Positions 1 through 5,720 of a stretch of DNA of 5,720 nt are shown piece by piece; the stretch's first letter is position 1; the number at the start of each line of letters is the position of its first letter. Below the pieces are notes generated by a model. The model saw only the letters and a program-made list of their open reading frames with translations, did not search any database and was not told the DNA's origin. Both the position numbers and the translations under genes were made by a program. The stretch lies in contig DMAT01000041.1 of assembly GCA_003451635.1 (NCBI GenBank), positions 1 through 5,720 on the forward strand, in the 5' to 3' direction. This DNA comes from Syntrophus sp. (in: bacteria). GTDB taxonomy: Bacteria; Desulfobacterota; Syntrophia; Syntrophales; UBA8958.

Positions 1-1287
1 GGACCCCGCCCGGCCGGTGCGTCCGATGCGATGTACGTAGTCTTCGGGGTCATGGGGCAACGTAAAGTTGATGACGTGATCCATCCCCTCGATGTGAATA
101 CCCCGGCCGGCTACATCTGTAGCGACCATGACCCGGATTTTTCCGCTCTTGAAATCATCAAGCCGATGAATCCGGCTGCGCTGGGGGATGTCGCCGGAAA
201 GTTCGGAGCAGTTGATGCCGTAGCGGGTCAGCCGCTCGGATAGACGCCTGACCTCGTCTTTCCGGTTACAGAAGACCAGGACCCGCTCCAGGTTCTCTCT
301 GGTAATGATGTTGAAGAGGAGGTCAAACTTTTGCTGCTCCGTCACAATGTAAACGATCTGATCCACCGTATCGACGGCTACCTGCTCCGGTGCGATTTCC
401 ACCGTTACCGGGTTGACCGTCCATTGGGAGGCGAGACGGGTAATTTCCCCGGTCAGGGTGGCGCTGAAAAGGAGGGTCTGGCGCTTTTCCCGGGGCGGGG
501 TGCTGTGGATGATCATGCGGACGTCCGGGATAAAGCCCATATCAAGCATCCGGTCGGCCTCATCGATGATCATTACCTCGACCTTTCTCAGTGTTATGTC
601 GCCGCGCCGTTGAAAGTCCAGTAATCTTCCCGGTGTTGCCACCATTATATCTACGGGTCCGGCGGCCAACTGTAGGCGCTGTTTATCGTAATCCATCCCG
701 CCAAACACGGAAATAATCTTTAGCCCGCAGTATTTGACGAGTTGGCGGGCTTCCTCCGAGATCTGGAGCACCAACTCCCGCGTAGGGGCAAGGATCAGTA
801 CCCGGGGTGTTCCATGGGGTCTGTCTCCCGGGTGGGGATGATTAAGAAGCCTCGTAATGACGGCGATCAGGAAGGCAGCCGTCTTTCCCGTGCCGGTTTG
901 GGCCCTGCCGCTGGCATCTTTTCCCGAAAGGGTGCTGGGAAGGATTTCCGCCTGGATCGGGGTGCAATACTGAAAGCCGAGATCGCTGATGGCGTGCATC
1001 AGCGGGTTGGGAAGATCGAAGTCGTGAAACCTGGTTTTGCCCTCAACGGAGGGAACCTTGAACTGCCTGGGGTCCCAGCGTTCCTCCATGATTGGGGAAT
1101 CGGCAGGAGCAGGTGAATCTTCAGTGGAAACAGTTTGTGTTTTCCTTTTTCGGGGTGGACGGCGGCGGGGTGGGCGTTTTTCCTGATCGGGAAGGGGTGA
1201 CGCCCCCTCGGATGTTGTGGCGGATGTTTCCCCTTCCGATGTTCTTGCACGGGGACCCGAAGTTACATTTGTCTCTGTTTCGGTCAT
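1..1287 (-). CDS. rhlB: DEAD-box ATP-dependent RNA helicase, RhlB-like (C-terminus beyond window)
   Basis: ATP-dependent RNA unwinding enzyme, expected in the cytoplasm. RhlB relatives act in mRNA turnover, in some bacteria with RNase E. The 429 visible residues carry the helicase motifs in order: Q motif with Q112 (CTPIQ), motif I AQTGTGKT at 129-136 with K135, Ia PTREL 168-172, GG 196-197, TPGR 218-221, DEAD 242-245, SAT 275-277, IV around 336-342, V (ATDVAGRGIHI) around 389-399, and VI HRIGRTGR 419-426. The core wording (RFHDF, YCTPIQA, DEADRMLDMGFIP, GRGIHIEGMDHVIN) resembles RhlB more than RhlE or SrmB, from memory of the family. The first 66 residues are a low-complexity Thr/Ser/Pro arm with a basic Pro/Arg/Lys block at 38-49, probably disordered and RNA-binding (inference). 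I chose the ATG at 1287 because a purine-rich GGAAGAGAG lies upstream; the next in-frame Met (67, at 1089) has no such site. The gene is divergent from cbiA, and its stop and C-terminal tail lie outside the window. Confidence 0.93.
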   Translation of the reverse strand, partial: MTETETNVTSGPRARTSEGETSATTSEGASPLPDQEKRPPRRRPPRKRKTQTVSTEDSPAPADSPIMEERWDPRQFKVPSVEGKTRFHDFDLPNPLMHAISDLGFQYCTPIQAEILPSTLSGKDASGRAQTGTGKTAAFLIAVITRLLNHPHPGDRPHGTPRVLILAPTRELVLQISEEARQLVKYCGLKIISVFGGMDYDKQRLQLAAGPVDIMVATPGRLLDFQRRGDITLRKVEVMIIDEADRMLDMGFIPDVRMIIHSTPPREKRQTLLFSATLTGEITRLASQWTVNPVTVEIAPEQVAVDTVDQIVYIVTEQQKFDLLFNIITRENLERVLVFCNRKDEVRRLSERLTRYGINCSELSGDIPQRSRIHRLDDFKSGKIRVMVATDVAGRGIHIEGMDHVINFTLPHDPEDYVHRIGRTGRAGS

Positions 1288-1353
1288 ATGAATGTTTTCT
1301 CTCTTCCGGCAACGGAGAATTAGCTGCCCGGTAATATACGTGACTTATGGCAT

Positions 1354-1383
1354 AGCATAAACTTATCCGGCCAAAGATAGCAA
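1354..1383 (-). promoter_or_regulatory. possible sigma70-type promoter for the helicase
   Basis: Read on the minus strand, TTGCTA (1378-1383) and TATGCT (1354-1359) are separated by 18 bp and would give a leader of about 60 nt before the helicase ATG. A second possible -10, TATATT, lies at 1333-1338 but lacks a good -35. A small dyad, TTATG/CATAA (1345-1360), overlaps the first -10. These are consensus matches by eye only. I found no convincing plus-strand promoter for cbiA in the same interval. Confidence 0.3.
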
Positions 1384-1402
1384 GAAAAAACGCAATAGGG
1401 GC

Positions 1403-1448
1403 AGCAGCGCTTTGCATAAAAGGCTTTACTATCGAGCAAAGCGTTGCT
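1403..1448. repeat. 13-bp inverted repeat in the cbiA leader
   Basis: The arms at 1403-1415 (AGCAGCGCTTTGC) and 1436-1448 (GCAAAGCGTTGCT) pair over all 13 positions, with one G-U wobble (1407/1444), across a 20-nt loop. The repeat ends 11 bp before the cbiA Shine-Dalgarno (AGGAG at 1460-1464). It is followed by a run of A rather than T on the plus strand. On the minus strand the nearest T-run starts about 12 nt beyond the stem. It is therefore not a standard intrinsic terminator in either direction. It could be an mRNA leader stem affecting translation or stability, or a DNA operator between the divergent genes. It does not contain the B12-box of cobalamin riboswitches. Confidence 0.7.
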
Positions 1449-1472
1449 AAAAAAGCATCAGGAGAAGGAACG

Positions 1473-2909
1473 ATGATTCCACGTATTGTGATTGCCGGGA
1501 CCCACAGCGGCGTCGGGAAGACCTCGGTAACCCTGGGACTGATTGCCGCTCTGAAGCGGCGGGGGCTGCGCGTCCAGACCTTCAAGGTAGGGCCTGATTT
1601 CCTTGATCCCTCCTATCATGCGGTGGCCTCGGGGCGCCCTGCCTATAACCTCGACGGCTGGATGAGTAATCAGGAATATGTAGTCCGATTGTTTTCCCAG
1701 GTGAGCGCGGACGCTGACATTTCCATTATTGAGGGCGTCATGGGATTATTCGACGGGGCCTATCCCGATTCCATTGCCGGGAGCAGCGCCGAGATTGCTT
1801 TGTGGCTTAACTCTCCCGTTATTCTGGTGACCGATGTCTATGGCATGGCCGGAAGCATTGCCGCCCTGGTCAAAGGATTTGCGACCTTTCATGAAGGGGT
1901 ACATATCGCCGGTGTCATTGCCAATGCCTGTGGCTCCCGGCGTCATGCCGAGTTGGTGGGAAAAAGTCTGGAAAGCTCAGGGGTATCAAGGCTCGTGGGG
2001 GCGATCGAAAAGGACGGTCTGCCCGCCCTGTCGAGTCGCCATCTGGGACTGGTTACGGCGAATGCCAAGAATCTTTCGCCCATGTTTCTCGACGCCCTGG
2101 CCGATGCTGTGGAGCGTCAGGTTTCCCTCGATGATATCCTGCGGATCGCCGACAGCGCCGGTTTGTTTTCCCTCGGGAACAATCAGGACATCCCCGAAGA
2201 AGGGGTTCAAGGGTCATCGTACACAGAGGCGGTTAAAAAATCAGGGGGAGCATCGGACGAGAAGGCTATTCGTATCGGCGTCGCCAGGGATGAGGCCTTT
2301 CACTTCTATTATCAGGATTTGTTCGATGAATTTACTAAGCGTGGTTGCATCGTGATTCCTTTTTCGCCTCTCCGGGAGGCGAGGCTGCCCGCCGGGATAG
2401 ACGCCCTTTACATAGGCGGCGGCTATCCGGAAGAGTATGCCGAATCATTGGCGGACAACGAGGCCATGAAGGAAGACATTCGCAACTTTGCCAACTCGGG
2501 CCGGCCAGTTTATGGGGAGTGCGGGGGATTGATGTACCTGTCCGAAGGGATTGAAACCAGGGACGGCATTTCCTACCCGATGGTCGGTCTTTTCCCGGTA
2601 GGGACAAGGATGCTTGACCGGATCAAGTCCTTGGGTTATGTAGAGGTCGCCCTCAGTGAGGACAGCCTCTGGGGAAAGAAAGGCGACCTGCTCCGGGGTC
2701 ATGAATTTCATTATTCGGAACTGCTGGTGGCTCCGGCGGGCAAGGAGGGGTGGCGGTCCGTCTATGACATGACCTATCGCCGGACCAACGTGGTTTATCA
2801 GGAGGGATTTCAAAAGGGGAATATCCTGGCCAGCTATGTCCACCTACATCTTGCCGGCAGATCGGCGGCCTTGGATGCGTTTCTTGTCTTATGCAGGAAG
2901 TTCCGATGA
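1473..2909 (+). CDS. cbiA: cobyrinate a,c-diamide synthase (glutamine-dependent)
   Basis: Amidates the a and c carboxylates of cobyrinate with glutamine and ATP, in cobalamin synthesis in the cytoplasm. The 478 residues are close to the usual 450-480 for the family. The N-terminal dethiobiotin-synthetase-like ATPase half has a P-loop at about 9-17 (GTHSGVGKT, K16), FKVGPDFLDPSYH at 37-49, YNLDGWM at 58-64 and EGVMGLFDG at 87-95. A variable linker (about 235-265) leads to the class I glutamine amidotransferase half: GGGYPEE at 315-321, the nucleophile Cys350 in YGECGG, the GHEFHYSE motif at 409-416, and the YVHLHL histidines 457 and 459. The ATG at 1473 follows AGGAG by 8 nt and places the P-loop at the expected distance from the start. 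It is the first gene of the plus-strand cluster. CobB (aerobic hydrogenobyrinate enzyme) and the F430 enzyme CfbB are homologous; the adjacent cbiC and cbiX favour CbiA of the cobalt-early route. Confidence 0.95.
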   Translation: MIPRIVIAGTHSGVGKTSVTLGLIAALKRRGLRVQTFKVGPDFLDPSYHAVASGRPAYNLDGWMSNQEYVVRLFSQVSADADISIIEGVMGLFDGAYPDSIAGSSAEIALWLNSPVILVTDVYGMAGSIAALVKGFATFHEGVHIAGVIANACGSRRHAELVGKSLESSGVSRLVGAIEKDGLPALSSRHLGLVTANAKNLSPMFLDALADAVERQVSLDDILRIADSAGLFSLGNNQDIPEEGVQGSSYTEAVKKSGGASDEKAIRIGVARDEAFHFYYQDLFDEFTKRGCIVIPFSPLREARLPAGIDALYIGGGYPEEYAESLADNEAMKEDIRNFANSGRPVYGECGGLMYLSEGIETRDGISYPMVGLFPVGTRMLDRIKSLGYVEVALSEDSLWGKKGDLLRGHEFHYSELLVAPAGKEGWRSVYDMTYRRTNVVYQEGFQKGNILASYVHLHLAGRSAALDAFLVLCRKFR

Positions 2910-2963
2910 AACAGCTCACGTGATTACGCCAATAACGAAAGAAAGAACGGATTATATTTCGAC

Positions 2964-3644
2964 ATGGATGATAAAAAAGACTTTATAAAACCCTTGATTC
3001 ACGGCCTTTACGAAAAACCGATGAGCGGGGCTGATATCGAGACCCGCTCTTTTGCCGTCATCGACGGTGAGGCGTCGGCGCACCGTTATTCTCTTCAGGA
3101 ATGGGAAGTGGTCCGCCGGATGATCCATACCGTCGGCGATTTTGGCATCCTGGGGGATGTACGGTTTTCCGCCGCCGCGATCATGGTTGCGGTAGCGGCC
3201 TTGAAGAAGGGCTGTCCCCTTTACGTGGACTCCAATATGATCCGTAATGGTCTGTCGATGGAGCGCCTGCGCTCCGCATATCCCCATTACGATCGAGAGC
3301 AGATTTACTGCCATGTTGCCGACGACGACGTCGCCCGCGAGGCGCGGGAGCAAGGCCTTCCCCGCTCGTTATTTGCTTTGCGCAAGGCTAAGGCGGTTCT
3401 TGACGGCGGTATCGCCGTTTTTGGCAATGCCCCGGTGGCCCTGCTGGAACTGAATCGTTTCATCATGGAAGAGGGGCTGCGTCCCGCCCTGGTCGTGGCC
3501 ATGCCGGTGGGATTTGTCCATGTGGTCGAAAGCAAGGAGGAACTCATGTCTCTCGGCGTCCCCTATATTGCCTTGACAGGGCGTCGGGGTGGAAGCCCGC
3601 TGGCGGTCAGCGTCATCCACGCCTTGTGTTCCCTGGCGGCATAA
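2964..3644 (+). CDS. cbiC: cobalt-precorrin-8 methylmutase
   Basis: Moves the methyl group from C-11 to C-12 of the corrin ring, turning cobalt-precorrin-8 into cobyrinate, the substrate of CbiA encoded just upstream. At 226 residues it is slightly longer than CobH (about 210), with roughly 15 extra N-terminal residues before the conserved PMSGADIETRSF segment. Family marks seen: VVRRMIHTVGD with His55, which matches the catalytic histidine of CobH; YVDSNMIRNGLS; GNAP at 154-157; PVGFVHVVESKEEL with E189; and GRRGGSP at 206-212. The family's usual Thr-Arg-Ser triplet reads Pro-Arg-Ser in LPRSLFALR, and GNAPT is GNAPV here; neither change looks disabling. The ATG at 2964 is the only plausible start after the cbiA stop. 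Its Shine-Dalgarno is weak, with only GAAAG/ACGGA-type purines 13-27 nt upstream, so expression may depend partly on translation from cbiA (inference). It lies 54 bp after cbiA and is probably in the same operon. Confidence 0.94.
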   Translation: MDDKKDFIKPLIHGLYEKPMSGADIETRSFAVIDGEASAHRYSLQEWEVVRRMIHTVGDFGILGDVRFSAAAIMVAVAALKKGCPLYVDSNMIRNGLSMERLRSAYPHYDREQIYCHVADDDVAREAREQGLPRSLFALRKAKAVLDGGIAVFGNAPVALLELNRFIMEEGLRPALVVAMPVGFVHVVESKEELMSLGVPYIALTGRRGGSPLAVSVIHALCSLAA

Positions 3645-3713
3645 CAGTTTTCCAACAAGAGAATTAAATATGAATGGAATAAAGAAATCAAATGCTTCGG
3701 GGTATATTTACAG

Positions 3714-4133
3714 ATGAAAAATAATAACAATTTAGTGAAGGAAGCAGTTATTCTTATGGGACACGGAAGCAGCGTTCCCGGGGCAGGGGAGGGTATGGAA
3801 AAAGTTGCCCATTGGCTGAAGGAAAAGCGTCCCGGGACGGTGATTGAAATCTGTTACATGTCCGAGCTTGGCCCGCACTTTCCTGAAATTCTTGAGAAAT
3901 GTGTCAGGGAGGGGGCGGATAAAGTCATCGTCATGCCCTATTTCCTTCACCTGGGGATCCATCTTCGCGAAGATATCCCGGCCATGATGGAGACGGAAGC
4001 AAAAAAATACCCCGGTTTGACCCTTATTCTGGGCAGGCATCTGGGATTTGACGAGACTCTTGCGGACCTCGTAGGCAAGCGCCTGGATGAGTCCCGGGAA
4101 TTGAACGATATTCGGGAACGGAAGCATTCATAA
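3714..4133 (+). CDS. cbiX: small sirohydrochlorin cobaltochelatase (CbiX-S type)
   Basis: Predicted to insert Co2+ into sirohydrochlorin, the committing step of the cobalt-early B12 route. The 139-residue protein is the single-domain, half-length form, expected to act as a homodimer; long CbiX carries two such domains. Seen: a beta strand then GHGSS with metal-ligand candidate His17, the Met-Ser-Glu-Leu segment at about 49-52 typical of the substrate-side strand, and VIVMPYFLHLGIHLREDIP with His79 and the second metal-ligand candidate His83. There is no His-rich tail and no iron-sulfur cysteine cluster (only two Cys). The ATG at 3714 is the only in-frame ATG between the cbiC stop and the motif; GGGG (3699-3702) about 11 nt upstream is a loose Shine-Dalgarno. 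It lies 69 bp after cbiC, in an AT-rich gap. SirB (iron) and CfbA (nickel) share this fold, so the choice of cobalt rests on the cbiA and cbiC neighbours. Confidence 0.9.
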   Translation: MKNNNNLVKEAVILMGHGSSVPGAGEGMEKVAHWLKEKRPGTVIEICYMSELGPHFPEILEKCVREGADKVIVMPYFLHLGIHLREDIPAMMETEAKKYPGLTLILGRHLGFDETLADLVGKRLDESRELNDIRERKHS

Positions 4134-4142
4134 GGGGGCTTT

Positions 4143-5411
4143 ATGTCTATTCGTTATTTCGTTGTAAATGAGCAGTCGTCTTTGACCCGATATCTACGCT
4201 TTTTCCTGTTTCTGTTGGGGGCAGTAATGGCGATCGCCGGCTGCGCAACCCCTTCGCCACGCCTGCAGCCCTCCGGCCTGAATACGACCTTCACCGTTGC
4301 GGAAGATGCACCTTTTACAACATATCTTCATAAGACCCGGGAGATGATGGTTAAGAGCCGGGTGGACATCCATGATGACAACCGTGAGGTTGTCTTGAAG
4401 GCCAACATGCCTTTTGAACTGCGGCCCGACGAAGGGAGCTACCCGAAAGGAAAAGACGGGAAATACGGTAAGGGCATCCTGCTTATCCATGGCCTTTCCG
4501 ATTCGCCTTATCTGCTTCAGCCCCTCGCCCGTCATCTTCAAAAACAGGGTTTTTTCGTCCGGGCGGTTCTCCTGCCCGGCCACGGGACCGTTCCCGGAGA
4601 CCTGCTTAATATCCGCTACCAGGAGTGGATGCGGGCTGTCCAATACGGAATCAGGGGTATGAAAGGGGAGGTTAAGGATCTCTTCCTGGGCGGATTTTCC
4701 ACCGGCGCCGCCCTGAGCGTCCTGGAAAGCTTGAAGGATAAAGAAATCAAAGGGCTGATTCTGATTTCTCCGGCCCTGGCGGTCAAGGACAGTAAGGTTG
4801 CCTTGGCGGGAATGCTCAGTGGATTCAAAGACTGGATCGGTGATATTCAGGATGATGTGGATTACGTCAAATATGAAACCTTTGCGGTGAACGCTGCTTA
4901 TCAGATCTATCTGTTAACCCGGGAGATCGACGCCCTTCTTGAGCAGGGCAGGCGCATCGAAGCTCCCATCTTTGCCGCCCTGTCCAGGGAGGATATGACC
5001 ATTGATCCGGACCGGGCCCTCTTTGTCCTGGAGAAATTCGCCCCTTCACCCCGGAATGTGCTGGTGGTTTATGGGAAAAACCCACAGATGGCGGGAGGGG
5101 TGTCCGGCGGGAATATTTACTATGAGAACAGCTCTCTTGCCGACAAAAAGGTGCTGGATTTTTCTCATGTCTCCCTGCCGATTCCCTGCGATGACCGGCA
5201 TTACGGAGACTTGGGCGGATACAAAAGCTGCCTCCATTACCGGAATGACCAGGAGAAAAGAAGGACCTGCCTGATGGACGATTCAATATGGAGGGGGGAG
5301 ATTTCCAGAGACAATCTGAAGGCCTATACAGTCCGCCGTTTGACCTGTAATCCTAAATATGACGGGATGATCGAAAAGCTCGACCAGTTTCTTAGGCTTG
5401 TCACGAAATAG
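4143..5411 (+). CDS. alpha/beta-hydrolase lipoprotein (predicted esterase/lipase-like)
   Basis: Predicted exported serine hydrolase; the substrate is unknown. A basic n-region (R16, R19) and a hydrophobic stretch (20-32) end in the lipobox IAGC with Cys34. The residues after it are Ala-Thr, not Asp, which by the E. coli Lol rule would favour the outer membrane. The hydrolase domain begins about residue 110: ILLIHGLSDSPY with oxyanion-region His116, LPGHG, nucleophile Ser186 in the elbow GFSTG, likely acid Asp284 (SREDMTID; Asp288 is an alternative), and catalytic His342 in DFSHVSLP. Apart from Cys34, all cysteines (349, 363, 376, 402) sit after His342, which suits disulfides in the periplasm. 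The start follows AAGGGGG by a few nt, only 9 bp after the cbiX stop, so it is very likely cotranscribed with the B12 genes, although no corrin-related role is evident. It resembles proteobacterial carboxylesterase/monoacylglycerol-lipase-like proteins, by recall only. Confidence 0.88.
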   Translation: MSIRYFVVNEQSSLTRYLRFFLFLLGAVMAIAGCATPSPRLQPSGLNTTFTVAEDAPFTTYLHKTREMMVKSRVDIHDDNREVVLKANMPFELRPDEGSYPKGKDGKYGKGILLIHGLSDSPYLLQPLARHLQKQGFFVRAVLLPGHGTVPGDLLNIRYQEWMRAVQYGIRGMKGEVKDLFLGGFSTGAALSVLESLKDKEIKGLILISPALAVKDSKVALAGMLSGFKDWIGDIQDDVDYVKYETFAVNAAYQIYLLTREIDALLEQGRRIEAPIFAALSREDMTIDPDRALFVLEKFAPSPRNVLVVYGKNPQMAGGVSGGNIYYENSSLADKKVLDFSHVSLPIPCDDRHYGDLGGYKSCLHYRNDQEKRRTCLMDDSIWRGEISRDNLKAYTVRRLTCNPKYDGMIEKLDQFLRLVTK

Positions 5412-5426
5412 ATGTGACAATTTCTT
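5398..5426 (+). terminator. weak hairpin terminator candidate between convergent genes
   Basis: TTGTCAC (5398-5404) and GTGACAA (5414-5420) form a perfect 7-bp stem with a 9-nt loop that contains the hydrolase stop codon (5409-5411). It is followed by TTTCTT. The stem is short and only moderately GC-rich, and the U-tract is interrupted, so termination would be weak. The position at the end of the plus-strand gene cluster, facing a convergent gene, makes the reading reasonable. Confidence 0.42.
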
Positions 5427-5720
5427 AAAAGCGTTGCCCGATAAAGAGACCTACGGTTTGGTTGCCCCCTTCGGCCATTCCGTAATAGAGATAGGCGGGA
5501 CCGATAAAAGTATTGGCCCCGACGAAGACGCTGCCCGCATAGATGAGGGAACTGAGGGTAATATCGCTCCGGTCTTGCCAGGCGCCGCCCGCTTCGGCGG
5601 AGAAGCCCAGATAAAGGGCCGTATGGAAGTCTCCCAACCCCACATTGCCCATGTTGCGGTAGCAGATAATTTCGGCAAGCCCTACATGCTTTCCCGATAG
5701 CTGCTCGGGCCTGTATCCGG
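5425..5720 (-). CDS. C-terminal end of a patatin-like phospholipase / surface-antigen (BamA-like barrel) protein, partial
   Basis: The frame is open from the right edge to a TAA at 5425-5427 and gives the last 97 residues of a longer protein. They read as the final strands of an outer-membrane beta barrel: a GYRPEQLSGKHVGLAE segment, then alternating strands ending LYLGFSAEAGGAWQD, then GSVFVGANTFIGPAYLYYG, then AEGGNQTVGLFIGQRF with a terminal Phe. The AEGGN...LFIGxxF ending and the GAWQDRSD turn recall the C-terminal surface-antigen domain of bacterial patatin-like phospholipases (PlpD/RssA-type), from memory. The patatin domain itself (GXSXG, DG[AG]) would lie beyond the window, so the enzyme identity is inferred from the tail alone. 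A stand-alone Omp85/TamA-type barrel is the main alternative. The internal Met at 5652 is not the start, because similarity continues upstream of it. It is convergent with the lipoprotein hydrolase, with 13 bp between the two genes. Confidence 0.72.
   Translation of the reverse strand, partial: GYRPEQLSGKHVGLAEIICYRNMGNVGLGDFHTALYLGFSAEAGGAWQDRSDITLSSLIYAGSVFVGANTFIGPAYLYYGMAEGGNQTVGLFIGQRF

Noticed and set aside
742..1116. 124-codon open frame on the plus strand (and shorter ones at 31-624)
   Set aside because: It lies antisense to the well-supported helicase; the translations show no domain-like features.
1349..1363. Sigma54-like TGGCAT element
   Set aside because: The -24 half resembles TGGCAC, but the -12 TTGC half is absent (AAAC instead).
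1403..1448. Intrinsic terminator reading of the leader inverted repeat
   Set aside because: There is no T-run directly after the stem on either strand; the plus strand has an A-run, and the minus-strand T-run begins about 12 nt away.
1288..1472. Cobalamin riboswitch upstream of cbiA
   Set aside because: No B12-box-like GCCACTG or associated conserved core is visible, and the interval (185 bp) is dominated by a simple inverted repeat. A covariance-model scan would settle it.
1121..1585. 154-codon minus-strand frame spanning the intergenic region into cbiA
   Set aside because: It overlaps the helicase N-terminus in another frame and the antisense of cbiA; no recognisable motif.
1834..2355. 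173-codon plus-strand frame inside cbiA
   Set aside because: Alternative-frame shadow of cbiA, rich in Trp/Arg/Ser/Pro as expected from an off-frame GC-rich translation.
2907..2909. TGA of cbiA as a selenocysteine or recoded codon
   Set aside because: CbiA is complete at its normal family length and ending, and cbiC has its own ATG; no recoding element is evident.
2916..2923. TCACGTGA palindrome between cbiA and cbiC
   Set aside because: An 8-bp perfect palindrome with no flanking symmetry or repetition elsewhere is compatible with chance.
5398..5700. 100-codon plus-strand frame at the right end
   Set aside because: It is antisense to the barrel-protein end, whose beta-strand pattern and terminal Phe are much better supported.

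Overview
The window (about 5.7 kb, moderately GC-rich) looks like chromosomal DNA from a Gram-negative bacterium. The evidence is a lipobox lipoprotein, the end of an outer-membrane type patatin/beta-barrel protein, and an RhlB-type DEAD-box helicase. Small CbiX together with CbiA and CbiC points to the cobalt-early (anaerobic) B12 route. The mix would fit an anaerobic deltaproteobacterium (Desulfobacterota, for example Syntrophales-like). That placement rests on remembered family resemblance, not on a search.

Layout: (1) 1-1287, minus strand: an RhlB-like RNA helicase with its start at 1287 and its C-terminus cut off by the left edge. (2) 1288-1472: a divergent intergenic region with a possible minus-strand promoter and a long near-perfect inverted repeat just upstream of the next gene's ribosome binding site. 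(3) 1473-5411, plus strand: four closely spaced genes, namely cbiA (cobyrinate a,c-diamide synthase), cbiC (cobalt-precorrin-8 methylmutase), a small single-domain cbiX (sirohydrochlorin cobaltochelatase), and an exported alpha/beta-hydrolase lipoprotein that starts 9 bp after cbiX. (4) 5398-5426: a short hairpin between convergent genes. (5) 5425-5720, minus strand: the C-terminal end of a patatin-like phospholipase / surface-antigen protein that continues past the right edge.

CbiX acts at the entry of cobalt-early corrin synthesis (cobalt insertion into sirohydrochlorin). CbiC makes cobyrinate, and CbiA amidates it on carboxylates a and c. The methyltransferases and other middle steps are not in the window, so the pathway must be completed elsewhere if it is functional. 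The hydrolase has no obvious role in B12 synthesis, but its spacing implies cotranscription with cbiX. No mobile element, CRISPR, tRNA, rRNA or cobalamin riboswitch is visible. No gene-free stretch exceeds 300 bp. I see no clearly novel system. The items most worth a second look are the leader inverted repeat, the lipoprotein hydrolase attached to the B12 genes, and the shared reading frame of all four plus-strand genes.
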